A program made the position numbers and the translations under genes. Source: Phascolarctos cinereus (taxonomy: Eukaryota; Chordata; Mammalia; Diprotodontia; Phascolarctidae). Taken from it: a stretch of 64,000 nucleotides of DNA. The stretch covers positions 310,001-374,000 of the forward strand of contig NW_018344226.1 in assembly GCF_002099425.1 (NCBI RefSeq), written 5' to 3'. The notes beneath the pieces are model-generated. The model was not told where the DNA came from. It made no database searches and worked only from the letters and a program-made list of their open reading frames with translations. This document shows positions 10,825 to 21,984 of this stretch, one piece after another (position 1 is the first letter of the stretch; each line of letters opens with the position of its first letter).

Positions 10825-11045
10825 CTCCCCCAGGTGAAAATAATCCCTCCTTGCTTATATTTCATATAGAACTTAGTCAAGATTTCTCCTTTACTCTTAT
10901 GCCATTTTCTCATGGACCCTATTTATTTGTGGATATGTTTTGTTGCTGCCAATTTGACATTGGGCTCCTCGAAGGAAGGGATGAAGTAGTCTTTCATCTC
11001 TGTATTCTTCATCACCCAGGCTCAGCTTTGCAATCAATCAGTTAC
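10825..11045 (+). mobile_element. L2 3' end, sense
   Basis: Shares with 11512-11730 the series 'ccctccttgcttatatttca', 'tatttgtggatatgttttgt' and 'ctctgtattcttcatcaccc', so both derive from the same L2 3'-end subfamily. Confidence 0.7.
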
Positions 11046-11079
11046 TAGGCTATTGTTAGAGTCTCCTAACTAGTATCGC

Positions 11080-11740
11080 TGATTCTAGGGGCTTCCCTTT
11101 TCAATCCAGCCTTCACAAAGCTGACAAAATAATCTTTCAAAGTCACAGGTCAGACCATGTCATTTCCCTGCTGAAACTTTGTATTGTCTCTTCAGCAGTT
11201 TTGTATTGTTTCTAAGATAAAATACAAATGACTTAGCCTGGCATTTATTTACAATCCTCTATAATTTGGCTCTGACTTACCTTTCCAGCCTCATCATATG
11301 CTAGTCCTCTTTATATAGTCTAAATTTTATTCACACTGAACTACTAGATGTTACCTTATTTCAGTCTCACTCTGCATTGACATCTCACTTCAAGCACTGA
11401 CTTAAGCCATTTCCCTTGCCTATAATCAGCTCCCTGCCCTTGTCTCCACCTATTGAAATCCTACTTTTCTTTCAAAGGCCATTATTGCACATGCTACTTC
11501 CTCCATGAAGTGTTCCCTGACTCCCCGAGGTAAAAATATCTCCTTGCTTATATTTCATATAGGGTTTAGTGTGAATTCCTTCTTTACCCTTATCATATTT
11601 TATCATGAATCCTACGTATTTGTGGATATGTTTTATTACTGCCACCTTGATGATGAACTTCTTAAAGGAAGGAATGAAGTGGTTTTTCATCTCAGTATTC
11701 TTCATCACCTAGCCTCACAATCAACTTGAGTTGATTGTTG
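11080..11740 (+). mobile_element. L2 3' region, sense
   Basis: L2 order is kept: 'gctgacaaaataatctttca', 'cagaccatgtcatttccctg', 'taagataaaatacaaatgac', 'ttcctccatgaagtgttccc' and the terminal block shared with 10825-11045. It is non-coding. Confidence 0.85.
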
Positions 11741-11756
11741 AAAATCTGAGTTGAAC

Positions 11757-11925
11757 TGAGTTCAACAAGCATTTATTAGACATTTATTGCATCTATGTGC
11801 AAAACACTGTGCTTGATACAAGAGTTATAATGACAAAAATCAAATAGTGCCTGATCTCAAGAGGCACACATCATTGACGAGATATATACGAAATATGTAT
11901 GTAAGCAGCAGGTGTAAGCTAGACA
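11757..11925 (-). mobile_element. L2 3' end, antisense
   Basis: The plus strand has 'caacaagcatttattagaca', 'aaaacactgtgcttgatac' and a 'ctcaagaggcacacatc' block matching reverse-complemented L2. Confidence 0.7.
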
Positions 11926-13395
11926 GGCAGAGCTGTCAATTATCCATAAAGCCAATGGATCTGAGTATACTCTGAAAATTTTCTTAGTAGATCACACCCA
12001 TTTGGGGGCGTGGCTTTCCCTTGCCAAGCAATTCACTCATCCCTCACTTCTTTTCAATCCCTAGTATCGACAAAAAAAAAAAATGGCAGCCACAAGGGAA
12101 AAGAAGGGAAAGAAATAATGCCCTTTTTCCCCCTGCCAACCAGCTTGTGAATTTATTTCTAAGAGTATCCATATTCAAAATCCATTGCCAGGCGCGTAAC
12201 AGTACAATGTGATATGCCCACTTTGCTCTGACCTCTCTAAAGAATGACCTCCCCTCAGGCCATCAGCCCAAATGAATGAGGTGAGCTTTCTCTCATCTCT
12301 AGTAAAAGAATCTGTGCTCACTCTCCCTTCTCTTCTATATCTCTAAGCATTAACTAAGACATAACACATGACTTTGAAGTTTGGTTAATCAACAGCTTTA
12401 TCACATTTACCAGCTTAAAAAAAAAGTGTAGTGAGGGCTGACCCCGACATGTACTGTGGGAGTGTCATTGTGTGGCTTGAAGGGAGGCAGAATAGACATC
12501 TCAAGTCTTTTCTCCCTTCACCCTTCTACAGGGAAGACTTTGATTTCTTCCAGGAGGAGAAGCAGGAAGTTGGGGCCGGGGACTATTCAGCTCTCCTCAG
12601 AGAGATGGGTAAACAGGCTAGAATTAGATCTATCTGCTCCCTTACATAGTGTTAGACTAGGGGAGATGATTTTTAGTTTCAGGTTAATTTCTGATCACTG
12701 TTCATTATAGGAGAAAAGCAGGATCCTGACTTCATATCCCAGGCTGGACACCATCCCACCAAATACCAGATCTATAATGAACACACATAGCACTTAACCA
12801 GGAAAAGTATTTACCCAAATCAGTAGTAAAATAGAAGTCAGAGAAAGTATGTGTTGGAGAATATCCACCAGACTATACAGAGTGAAGGAGCTCTCCCATT
12901 GAGGGCAAGGTAACTCGGCTCAGCTAAGTGAGAGCATCCTAGATCTCACCTAAGGAGAAAATCTCTGAAGTCTCTAGAATAGCAAGGTGGTGAGGGACAT
13001 GACAGAGGCTGCTGGCTCTTCTCATGCCTTCCCAGAGCCTTTTCCTTCAGCAACCTAAAGTGGGTTGGCATCTTCTACCTTCCCTCTCAAGCCAGAAGGC
13101 AGAAGCTCCCCACATCTGAAGACACTCAATGTCTTGATAACAACTCTGAGAAAACTACATGAGAACTCAAGAGCTTTCTTTTCTCTCCTTTCATCAAGGC
13201 TGCCTTTCCCTTCACACAGGTGAGGGACATTGATCACTACCAATAAAAAGAGAGTCCCATACCAATGGGCTTTGGGACTGCTATTATGAAAGTAAATATT
13301 TGGAAGAAAGGGTAATGTTTCCCAAGCCAAGAAGGAAGCATTAAGTTTGAAGTGAGTAAAGGATTCCATGATGCACTTGATCTTCTCCAGAGAAA
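11926..13395. other. 1.5 kb without recognised element
   Basis: I see no exon, SINE or LINE that I can defend. A KLF/Sp1-like 'gggggcgtggc' occurs at about 12004, isolated in AT-rich DNA without a CpG island. The frame 13055-13369 (minus) has no recognisable domain. Confidence 0.4.
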
Positions 13396-13666
13396 ATAAT
13401 GAGAGCTAATATTTATATAGCACTTACTGTGCCAGGCAGTGTGTTAAATGGTTTACAGTTATCTCATTAGATTCTCACAGAGATTCTGGGATGTAGATAT
13501 TATTATTATTGTTGACCTCATTTTGCATTTGAGGAAACATGAATACAGAAGTTCCATGACTTGTCGAGGGTCATGTAGCTAGTAAATGTCTGAGTTCAGT
13601 TTTGAACTCAGGCTTTCCTGACTTTAGGGCCAGTGCTCTATCCACTGCTTCACCTAGCTGCTCCCC
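13396..13666 (-). mobile_element. MIR-class SINE, near full length, antisense
   Basis: The plus strand shows 'tatttatatagcacttactg', 'cattttgcatttgaggaaac', 'atgtagctagtaaatgtctg' and ends 'tatccactgcttcacctagc', covering tail to head. Confidence 0.85.
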
Positions 13667-14930
13667 ACCGCCAAAAAAGGGGTGAGTAGCAGATAGGAAA
13701 AGGAAAGGGGAAGGGATAAAGGAAGGGGCAAGATTCACCCAGAACATATGTCTAGCTTGAAATATCCTCCCTGCCCTGGCTCAGGACTTCATGCATCCTC
13801 ATGTGACCTTTTGGCTTGCTCTTCATGCCTCTACTCTTGTGTGTCCTGCTCCTGAAAACATTTCCTTCCTTCTCCTTCCTCCAGTATTCATATCCTGGTT
13901 CTCCAGTGTCAAGCTCTCATAAAGTAACCAAAGTCCAGGGCATGTTAAGTGAGCTGTCCACGTGCAGGCAGGTTCTTATCTCTCACTCTGTTGCTAAGCC
14001 CAGGCAGGTCACAAGAACAAAATACAAAATAGAGGCTAGGTCATTTTGTTGGGGGAAGGCTCTGGCAACAGAGTGGAACAGTAAAGCCTTCAGGAAGAGA
14101 CAGATCTTTGAACCTAACCTTGATGTAAACTAGGGCTTTTAAAAGGCAGAGTTGAGTAGCCACTTAATAAATGTTTGTCAAACCGAATTGAACAGTTTGG
14201 GATTTTTCCTAGGGTTAGTGTGTGAGAGAAAGACAATGGGGAAAATGGTACATGGTCACCTTTTCCAATCTTCCCACATCCAAACAGATCAATCAAACCA
14301 GCCAGGCTTTTAATTTTGCCACTAGCTTCTATGTAACATCACCAACTCTCAGCAAGAATAGGAAATCAGTGATTCATATTTGTTTGTTTATTGCTTGCTC
14401 TTATGTGTTCAATTTTCAAAATGCAATGAGTGAGCTTTAATAACCTTCCCTCCTAGTATCTTCCCCCCTGGAATATTATTCCTCTCTCAGACAGGGGAGG
14501 AGATGAGGTCACCTGCAGAACTGACAGCAGCATGGGCAGCCTCATCAGTAGCGTGGACAGCTGCCTCCATGGGAGGGGTTAAATGCAAAGGGAACACCAC
14601 TGCTAGCCCAGGCTGTGGAAGGGATTTTTTGGTATTATGCCAAGAATTCAATCTGTTTCTGGCTCTCACACACTAACAAAAGCTGTTGCTGTGTTATCGC
14701 TTTAAAAGATGAAACCACATGTTCACATGTATGCTACCCTTAGATGGTCAAATACCATGTGTTCATAGACCAAGATAGGAGCCTGTCTTCTGAAGGTTAA
14801 TGGGTCTGGCATCAACATGTCAGCCTCCAGACATGCTGATATGCCTAGTTAGTGATGCTCGACCAAGTCTGTGAAGCTGCTGCCAGCTTTAGATTTGGCT
14901 CCTTAAGAAGCTTCATTATTCTCAGCTGTA
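13667..14930. other. Mostly unassigned
   Basis: A short L2/MIR-like 3' terminus ('cttaataaatgtttgtcaaa') lies near 14161. The 105-residue frame 13816-14133 has a hydrophobic start, but I see no family signature and treat it as chance. Confidence 0.4.
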
Positions 14931-15120
14931 TATCCTAGACCTGGGCTCATACCTCCACCTCTCACACTCAGAAGCTGTGTGACCATAAGCCAATCACATC
15001 ATTTTTCTGAGACTCAGTTCCCTTATTTGCGAAATGAGGTTGGTACATGTGTTACCTGCCACATGGGGTTTTTAAGAGAAAAGCATTTTTAAAGCCCTAT
15101 AGAAATGTGGTGAGCCTTAG
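14931..15120 (+). mobile_element. Degenerate MIR-class SINE
   Basis: In order: 'agaagctgtgtgaccataag', 'ctgagactcagttcccttat', 'gcgaaatgaggttggtac', then a 'taaagccctatagaaatg' tail. Confidence 0.65.
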
Positions 15121-15195
15121 GGATAGGGTCTGGACCTATGATTTCATTGGTATAAGAAACAGAAGTGAGGAAATTTCTGCTGCCAATGCAAGATT

Positions 15196-15440
15196 GGCAG
15201 CTAGATGACACAGTGGGCCAAGCACTGAGTCTGGGGTCAGGAAGTGCTGAGTTCAAATCTGACCTCAGACACTATCAGTGTGACCCTGGTCAAGTCACTT
15301 AACTTTCATCTGCCTCATTTTCCTCAACTGTAAAATGGGGATGATTAATGGTTCCTACCTCCTAGGGTTATTATGAGGATCAAATGAAATAATATTTATA
15401 AAGCAGGTGGCACTTGGTTGGCATTTAATAAATGTTTGTT
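15196..15440 (+). mobile_element. MIR-class SINE, full length
   Basis: It runs from the head 'ggcagctagatgacacagtg' through 'gagttcaaatctgacctcag' and 'tcctcaactgtaaaatgggg' to the 3' end 'ggcatttaataaatgtttgt'. Confidence 0.88.
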
Positions 15441-15560
15441 TCCTTCCTCCCCTTCCCCCTTCAATTTATAGAGCCATCACTTTAGTTCAGGTTCCCTTAC
15501 TCCCCCAATGAAAGTAATCCCTCCTTGCTTTTTGATTTGTGATCTGGCTTGTTCTCACCT
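15441..15560 (+). mobile_element. L2-like block after MIR
   Basis: 'actcccccaatgaaagtaat' followed by 'ccctccttgctt' matches the start of the L2 block at about 10831-10856, which also follows a MIR 3' end. This may be a remnant of local duplication. Confidence 0.5.
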
Positions 15561-15566
15561 AGCTTA

Positions 15567-16052
15567 GGGCCAGCTAGGTGGTGCAGTGGATAGATTGTTA
15601 CACAACTGGAGTCAAGAAGACCTGAATTGAAATCTGGCCTCAGACTTTTACTAGCTATGTGATCTTGGGCAAGTCATCTAACTTCTGTCTGCCTCAGTTT
15701 CTTCAAGTGTAAAATGAAGATTATTATAATAGCACCTACTTCCCTCGGTTGTTGTGAGGATTAAATGATATGATATTTGTGAGGTGTTTAGCCCAATGGC
15801 ACACTGTTTTTGTTTAGTCGTGTCCAACTCTTCGTGGCCTCATGTGGAGTTTTCTTGACAGAGATACTGGAGTGGTTTGCCATTTCCTTCTCCACTGGGT
15901 TAAGGAAAACAGGTTAAGTGACTTTCCCAGGGTCACATAGCTAGTGAGTATCAGGCCAGATTTGAACTCAGGTCTTCCTGACTCTAGGCCCAGTGCTCTA
16001 TCCACTGAGGCATCTAGCTGCCTTTATACGTGCTGAATAAGTGCTCCTTTCC
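15567..16052 (+). mobile_element. MIR-class SINE split by MAR1
   Basis: The head 'ggccagctaggtggtgcagt' and body run to 'agcccaatggcaca' (about 15803), followed by an antisense MAR1. The MIR 3' end then resumes as 'tgctgaataagtgctccttt'. The break lies at about the same MIR position as in 10280-10775. Confidence 0.75.
15805..16022 (-). mobile_element. MAR1-type SINE (RTE tail), antisense
   Basis: 'ctggagtggtttgccatttc', 'agggtcacatagctagtgag' and the terminal 'ccactgaggcatctagctgc' identify it. The 3' end is at the left. Confidence 0.88.
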
Positions 16053-16084
16053 TTTCTTCTCTGAAATTTATAATCTTAGAGAGC

Positions 16085-16215
16085 TCTCTAGAGCACTGAG
16101 AGGTTAAGTGATTTGCGCAAGATCCCACAGTCAGAGTGTGTTAGAGGCAGGACATGAACCCAAGCATTCTTGGTTCTGAGTCCAGTTTTATATTCACTAT
16201 GCCAGGCTGCATGTC
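16085..16215 (-). mobile_element. MIR fragment, antisense
   Basis: 'gcactgagaggttaagtgat', 'caagatcccacagtcagagt' and 'acatgaacccaagcattctt' follow reverse-complemented MIR order. Confidence 0.7.
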
Positions 16216-17270
16216 AACTATTATTATCAATCTCCTTATTGTTATTCAGCATTAAATTGCAAATCGGGGTCACCAAATGAGGATCCAGAGCACAAATAAT
16301 CCCGCAGCTTTGGAGCAATGTTGGCTGCTAATAAGGAACAAAATTGGACCCTTCCCAGGTGTTAGGGCCAGCATTCTGCATCAGGGCTTGTGCAAATATT
16401 CAACAAAATATTCTGGGGGTTCTATCGTTCTAGCCTCACATGTTCCACTTTGTAAGGAAGAGGTGTTGCCCTGGGGCTGGTGTGTTTCCCTATTCCTGGG
16501 AGTTCTAACAAAGCCATTGATAACTCTTTATACAAAAGGGAAGAACTCCAAAATCCTAGCCCCTCAAATATAGTAACATAGCAGAAGCTTCTGAGAAAAG
16601 AAGTTGCCTTGATAAATAGAGTGAGTTAAATAATATTAAGGGGCCAAAAGAGGACAAAGGCTATGTATACTACCTTGGAAGGAGATTGTTAGCTCAGAGG
16701 AGAAGGCAGGGCAGCTAAGCTTTGAGTGTGCCAAGGTAGTAGCCAAAATAAACATTCTTGAGAAGTACGTTAGCTTCTCTCCTATTGGTGAGCACCTGAT
16801 TGGTCCCATTTGCCACCAACACATTATAAGTAGGGAGAAATGGTATTTCTTCCGATGGTGATTGAAAGCTAGCCCCAGAAGACAATATTCAGAGAGCCAT
16901 GAGACGGCTTGAGAGGAAGAAGGTAAGGTACATATAAGACCTCTTTGCAGTGGAACAGGACAACTTGGGAGGTGGAATATTCTTGGGTATTTTTCCCTTT
17001 GTGTCTGTCAATGTGCTTTACTTCTCCTGTGAGTACTTCAGGTTGTTGACGTGCATAAGGTTACTTACACAAACCAAAACCCTGTGGAGTGATCTGTGAT
17101 AAGTTCATGCCAAGGAGTCAGTAAAACTTATTATCAATAGATAACATGTTGAGTGACAAGCTTATGCTTTCTGAAAATTTTCCTCTCCCTTCAATTCCTC
17201 CACCCTGAATGTTCTTGAAAAAAACTTAGAAAGAAGCTGATAATACTGACATTTCCACTAAGACATCAAA
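16216..17270. other. Unassigned, with a promoter-like patch
   Basis: No repeat is recognised. A 98-residue frame at 16277-16573 has no known motif. See 16780-16930 for clustered promoter-like motifs. Confidence 0.35.
16780..16930 (+). promoter_or_regulatory. Promoter-like motif cluster (speculative)
   Basis: Two inverted CCAAT boxes (ATTGGT at 16783-16788 and 16799-16804) lie upstream of a TATA-like 'cattataagta' near 16822. An ATG at 16899 opens MRRLERKK and runs into a good splice-donor match, AAG then GTAAGG, at 16920-16928. Each motif is common by chance, and no downstream exon was found. An LTR origin is an alternative. Confidence 0.15.
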
Positions 17271-17274
17271 AGAT

Positions 17275-17890
17275 GCCTTATCATAGGAAGGATGCTGGTT
17301 TGGTAGGAGGTATAGACTGGCCAGCAGTGTCAGATTTTATATTCTTGCACTCAAAGATCACTGCAGACAGAGGCTACAGCCATGCAATTAAGACATTTGC
17401 TCCTTGGAAGGAAAGCTATGGCAAATCTGGACAGCATACTAAAAAGAATAGACAAAGGTCTGTATAGTTATGGTTTTTCCAGTAGCAATGTATGGCTGTG
17501 AGAGTTGGACTACAAGGAAATCTGAACCCTATAGAATCGATGCTTTTGAATTGTGGAGCTGGAGAAGATTTTTGAGAGTCCCTTGGACAGCAAGGAGATC
17601 AAATCAGTCAACATTAAAAAAAAAACAATTCAAGCTATTCACTGGAAAGTCAAATGCTGAAGATGAAGCTTAAATACTTTGGCCACATAATGAAAAGATG
17701 GGACTCATTGGAAAAGCCCCTGATGTTGGGAAAGATTGAAGGTAAAAGGAGAAGGGGACAGCAGAGGATGAGATGGATAGATAGTATCATAGAAACAACA
17801 AACATGAACTTGGACAGACTTCAAGAGATGAAGAATTGAAGGGCCTGGCATGCTGGACTCAACAATTGATCACCAAAAACAACAAAATGA
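17275..17890 (+). mobile_element. RTE LINE 3' end (BovB/MdoRTE-like)
   Basis: The frames give the C-terminal RTE signature: HSKITADRGYSHAIK near 17350, VAMYGCESWTTRKSE near 17482, IDAFELWSWRRFLRVPWTAR near 17538, LKYFGHIMKRWDSLEKPLML near 17669 and KRRRGQQRMRWIDSI near 17743. The parts lie in different frames, with a compressed segment near 17440-17475 and an A-run near 17615. The tail near 17870-17886 (CAAAAACAACAAAATG) is of RTE type. This kind of LINE is the expected enzyme source for the MAR1-type SINEs here. Confidence 0.92.
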
Positions 17891-18930
17891 CTACCTTTGG
17901 TATAAAGGCATAGTAGAGGTTGAGACAGTAGAGTAGGTGCTGAGGAAGAAGATCTGTAGACAGATTAATGAGTTATTCCAGGTTAGTGGCTCAGGCCCCT
18001 ACATAGCATGTAATAGTAGCAAGAACAATCAGTAAAACTGTGAAGTCATACCCAGTCTAGCTCTGCCTACCTGAGTTGTACAAGCTGAGTTAGCTCCCAG
18101 TCCTCTCCTCTACAGTAGGATGTTAGCAGTGATGACAGTACCGGGTGTGTATGGCAATTGCTAGAAGCGAGTAGGAATGAGAATAATTGATGAGACTTTA
18201 TTGCTTTATTACATACTTAAAACATTTATTATTTTAGGACTTTTTTGGAATTGTGTCAATGTATTTTGAATGATGCCTATGTATTATTTAATGATAAAAA
18301 TTTTCAATATAATATCATTTTCTTGATGAATATGCACAATGGTCTAGAATCTAGGAATTCAAAGGAACAAAATTTACTTCATGTCTGGAAGATTCCTAAG
18401 AAGACAATGAATCCTTCTATGGAGGCTAAGCCATACAAAAGAAGTCACCCAAGAAATTGTTTGGTCTAGGTTCTTTCATAAGGGAAATTAGAATCTTTAA
18501 TCAGTGAACCCCCAGAGATCTCCCCTCAATCTCTGATGCCTGCTTGGGCAGAAATGGACATCTCCATTGAGACTCTCTCTGATCTAAACTTTATTCTCCC
18601 CCAACCAATCACTGGTAATCATGAAATCCAGAAGTCCCTCACCATTTAGGGAAACCACATAAGCACATTGGTGGCAGGGTCTCCTTTCAATTTGGGAGCA
18701 TAGCCACTGATCCACATGTATTAAGGTGTTTGGTGCCCTCTAAGAGATGCGAAATGTAATTATGCCATGACTGTAGCTGAGGTTCCACATGGAAAAAAAT
18801 GAATGACCAAAACCGATGAGTTATTGATTAGTACGATCTAGTACAATAAGGTAAACATAGGCAAGGTGCCCAAAAGAAAAGTTACAAAGATTTAACAAGG
18901 ACAAAACTCAGGTAGTACGTGATGACTTAC
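17891..18930. other. Unassigned stretch
   Basis: No element or exon that I can defend. AT-rich at 18180-18330. Confidence 0.4.
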
Positions 18931-18934
18931 TTCA

Positions 18935-19205
18935 AAAATGATCAATTCCATTTACATAACTCTTTAAAGTTTGCAGGGCACTTTACACACATAATCTCAT
19001 TTGAATATCACAAAAAAATCTATGACGTTGTTGTTGTTGTTGTTGTTGCTCAGTCATCCTTTCAGTCACATCTGACCCTTCATCAGATGAGAAAACTGAG
19101 GCTTAAAGAGATTAGATGACTTTCTTGTAGTCACAAGCAAGTTTCAAAGGACAGATCTGAACCTAGATCTCCCTGACTCACGGCAAACACTCCTTTCGCT
19201 ATGTT
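18935..19205 (-). mobile_element. MIR SINE, antisense, with MAR1 tail fragment inside
   Basis: The MIR 3' part ('taaagtttgcagggcacttt', 'cataatctcatttgaatatc') is followed at about 19024 by a GTT run and 'gctcagtcatcctttcagtc', which resembles a MAR1 3' tail. Sequence of the common SINE body ('gagaaaactgaggcttaaag') follows. Confidence 0.65.
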
Positions 19206-19439
19206 AAAAGCACACACAGTGATTTTAACTTGTTGTGGAATACTCAGAAATGAAATAGCATAGTAGTCGATGCAACAGGGCACACCACCTTCATCAACCC
19301 TTTCTGAACGTGTACTAGTTTGTTAATGTCTTTCTTATAATTTGGCATCCAAATTATAAGAACAAGGTATATTAATCCAGATGCGGGCTGACCAAGATGA
19401 AGAACAGCAAGATCATAGCCACTCTAGGTCATGATTTAT
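19206..19439. other. Unassigned stretch
   Basis: No recognised element. A 13-nt inverted repeat (about 19338-19350 with 19351-19363, ATAATTTGGATGC type) is visible. Confidence 0.35.
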
Positions 19440-19525
19440 TTCCTCATGCCTAAAATAATATGAAGAATTTGGGCTAGATCCTTTCTAAAGTCCCAACTGG
19501 TTCTATCATTCTTTGATTCTGTAAT
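19440..19525 (+). mobile_element. THER1/MIR3 tail
   Basis: 'tcctcatgcctaaaataata' and 'gggctagatcctttctaaag' are followed by 'ctatcattctttgattctg', the degraded THER1/MIR3 3' end. Confidence 0.55.
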
Positions 19526-19564
19526 AATCTGGGGTGTGTCATTTTCCCCATATTAAAAAAAATG

Positions 19565-19690
19565 AAGAAGTGGATGGTATGTTGGATTTGGAGGCAGGAA
19601 GACCTGTGTTCACAATCAAATACTGGAATCTGCCAACTGTATCACCTTGGGCAAGTCACCTACCCACAATGTGCCTTAGGCAACTGCCTA
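19565..19690 (+). mobile_element. MIR-class SINE fragment
   Basis: 'ttggaggcaggaagacctgt' followed by 'ccttgggcaagtcacctacc' follows MIR/THER body order. Confidence 0.6.
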
Positions 19691-19699
19691 AAATTTAAT

Positions 19700-20460
19700 T
19701 ATTAAATCATAGATAGGCTGAGTTCTTTGGCGCTAGAAGTTACAACAAAGAGAGTTTCCCATGATGACAAAAATCACAGACATTTCACATATTCTCATAT
19801 AGAAATAAACAAACACCTCCCCCTTTCCATGCTTCACTCCACTTACATGCCCAGAGACACACTCAGACATACATCAGTACAGCCTTCCTCTCACTCATGC
19901 TATAATAGCCTCTTTCCTTGATATTTGATGCCAATAGATCGTCATGAATCAAATCACCAGAATTCCAAGGAACAGTTGCTTTTCTGACTTTAAGGAATAA
20001 TGGAACAATAATTAACCCATCAGTAATAATTGATGAATATCATAACAGGTTTGCATATACACTGCTGCAACCATATTTTCTCAAATCCAATTCAGCACTT
20101 TAGACACACAATAAATCATGCAGTATTGAGTCAGCACACTTAACACCATGGCCAGCCAAAATGAAGTATGGTTAGATTTAGATTTCCTGCTGCTTTTTTC
20201 TTCTTACATCTGCCTTCACCCCTGCTTTAGTAATATCCCCCTTACCCACTACCTCAGGTCTAGTAGTCTAAGCCAATATCCCACTAATACAATCTGCTTC
20301 CAGAAAAGGGATTTTTTTTTTAAAGCCCATTCATACTCATCAGTGACAACATTTCCTGTGTTACTTTTCCTAGAGATATTCTCATTTTTAAAGGTGAAAG
20401 AGCAAATGTTTGGCTTGGGCCAAATGAATAAAAGCAAATGGTGGATTCCAGGCATCATTA
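19700..20460. other. Unassigned stretch
   Basis: No known element. The 145-residue frame beginning at 20148 is a chance opening that runs into L3 sequence, not a gene. Confidence 0.4.
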
Positions 20461-20934
20461 ATCAAGGGATGATTGGTGGACATATGAAAAAGGAAGCAAT
20501 GTTAAAAAGAATCAGAATGGTTTTGTCAAAAGAGAGTCCTAGTAGATTAACCTCATTTCCTTTTTTGAAAGGATTACTAGCTTGATAGATAAGGGAGAAA
20601 ATGTAGGTGTAGTCTACCTTAATTTTAGGAAAACATTTGACAAAGTAGCTAATCGTATTCTTCCAACAATCCGTCAATCCAATAAGAATTTTTAAAAAGA
20701 GGAATAATTACAGACTAGATAAGTACAGTTAGTTGGATTCAGAACTGGTTGAATGGTGGTATCCAAAGAGTATACCTAGTCATTAATGGTTCAATGTCAG
20801 CTTGGAGCAAAGTCTTCTATGGAATGTTTGGCCTATACTGGATAATCTTTTTTTAAACAAATATTTGAAAAAACAATTATGTCACGCTTAATCATCTTTT
20901 CAAATGACATGAACCTGGAAAGGATAGTTAACAT

Positions 20935-21125
20935 GTTGAGTGGATGGAACAATGAATTTGGAGTCAGTGGATCTTAATTCAAACTCCATCTCTTTCATTA
21001 TCTATGTCACTTTAGACTAGTCACTTAACCTTCATGGGCCTCAGTTTCCTCACCATTAAAATGAAGGGGTTGATATAGATGGCCTTTAAGGTCCCTTCCA
21101 GCTCTACATTTATGAATATATGATG
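20935..21125 (+). mobile_element. THER1/MIR3 SINE inside L3
   Basis: 'tttggagtcagtggatctta', 'gggcctcagtttcctcacca' and 'ggcctttaaggtcccttcca' are diagnostic and in order. Confidence 0.85.
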
Positions 21126-21330
21126 AAGGAATTGTAGTTGACAGAAAAATCTATATGATTCAACAGTGTGATAAGGTTGCCAAAAAAAAGCTAATGTGGT
21201 TTTAGTTCAATCTCAACATTTCAAGGACTAGTGATTTCAATCTTACCTTTGGTTTTTAAAAATCAACTTGATGAGTACAAGATGGGAAGGCACGTTCATC
21301 TGAAAAAGATTTAGGGATTTTAGTGGACTA

Positions 21331-21582
21331 TTGTTCTGATGTTTCAGTTGTGTGTCTCACTCTTTGTGACCTTATTTGGGGTTTTCTTGGCAAAGATACT
21401 GAAGTAGTTTGCCATTTCCTTCTCCAGCACATTCTATAGTTGAGGAAACTGAGGCAAACAGGGTTAAGTGACTTGCCCAGAGTCACATAGCTAGTAAATG
21501 TCTGAGACAGAATTTGAATTCAGGAAAATGAATCTTCCTGCCTCCAGGCCCAACACTCTATCTACTGTACCACCTGGCTGCC
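21331..21582 (-). mobile_element. MAR1-type SINE with perfect TSD, antisense
   Basis: TTTTAGTGGACTA occurs at 21318-21330 and again at 21583-21595, and L3 sequence joins across it. The interior has the usual 'ttatttggggttttcttggc' and ends 'accacctggctgcc'. Confidence 0.95.
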
Positions 21583-21984
21583 TTTTAGTGGACTACCAAC
21601 TCAATATAAGTCAATAGTAATATGTCTGCTGTCTGTGGTCCAAAGACTAACCTAGTTAACTCGAGGGAAACACATCAGGTCAGTCTCAAATTGATATATT
21701 TTTTGGCCACAGCAGCTCTTGATGACCATCTACTAAGTCGTTAGAGGAAAAAGGGAAGGAGGCTTATGATTTGTGTTGGCACCTTGGGTAAATCCAGTAT
21801 GGCATTACCTGTCAAAGCTGATACCTTTCTGGTGTGGTCTTCCAGAATACTGAATCAGCTAAAGAAATAAATACCAGAATAAGACTTTAGTGGAGGTGAT
21901 ATGATTTTAGGCAGGTATAAAACCTAGTACCATAGTACCCTCCACCCCCTGCCAACTCAAAACAAGAAAAGTAATTGTTCTAGA

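Noticed and set aside
12001-12020. KLF/Sp1-like GGGGGCGTGGC as a promoter
   Set aside because: A single motif in AT-rich DNA with no CpG island, start site or exon nearby.
16277-16573. 98-residue frame in unassigned DNA
   Set aside because: No domain, no codon or splice support; length is compatible with chance.
20148-20585. 145-residue plus-strand frame
   Set aside because: Its right part is L3 sequence and the left part has no similarity that I recognise; a chance opening.
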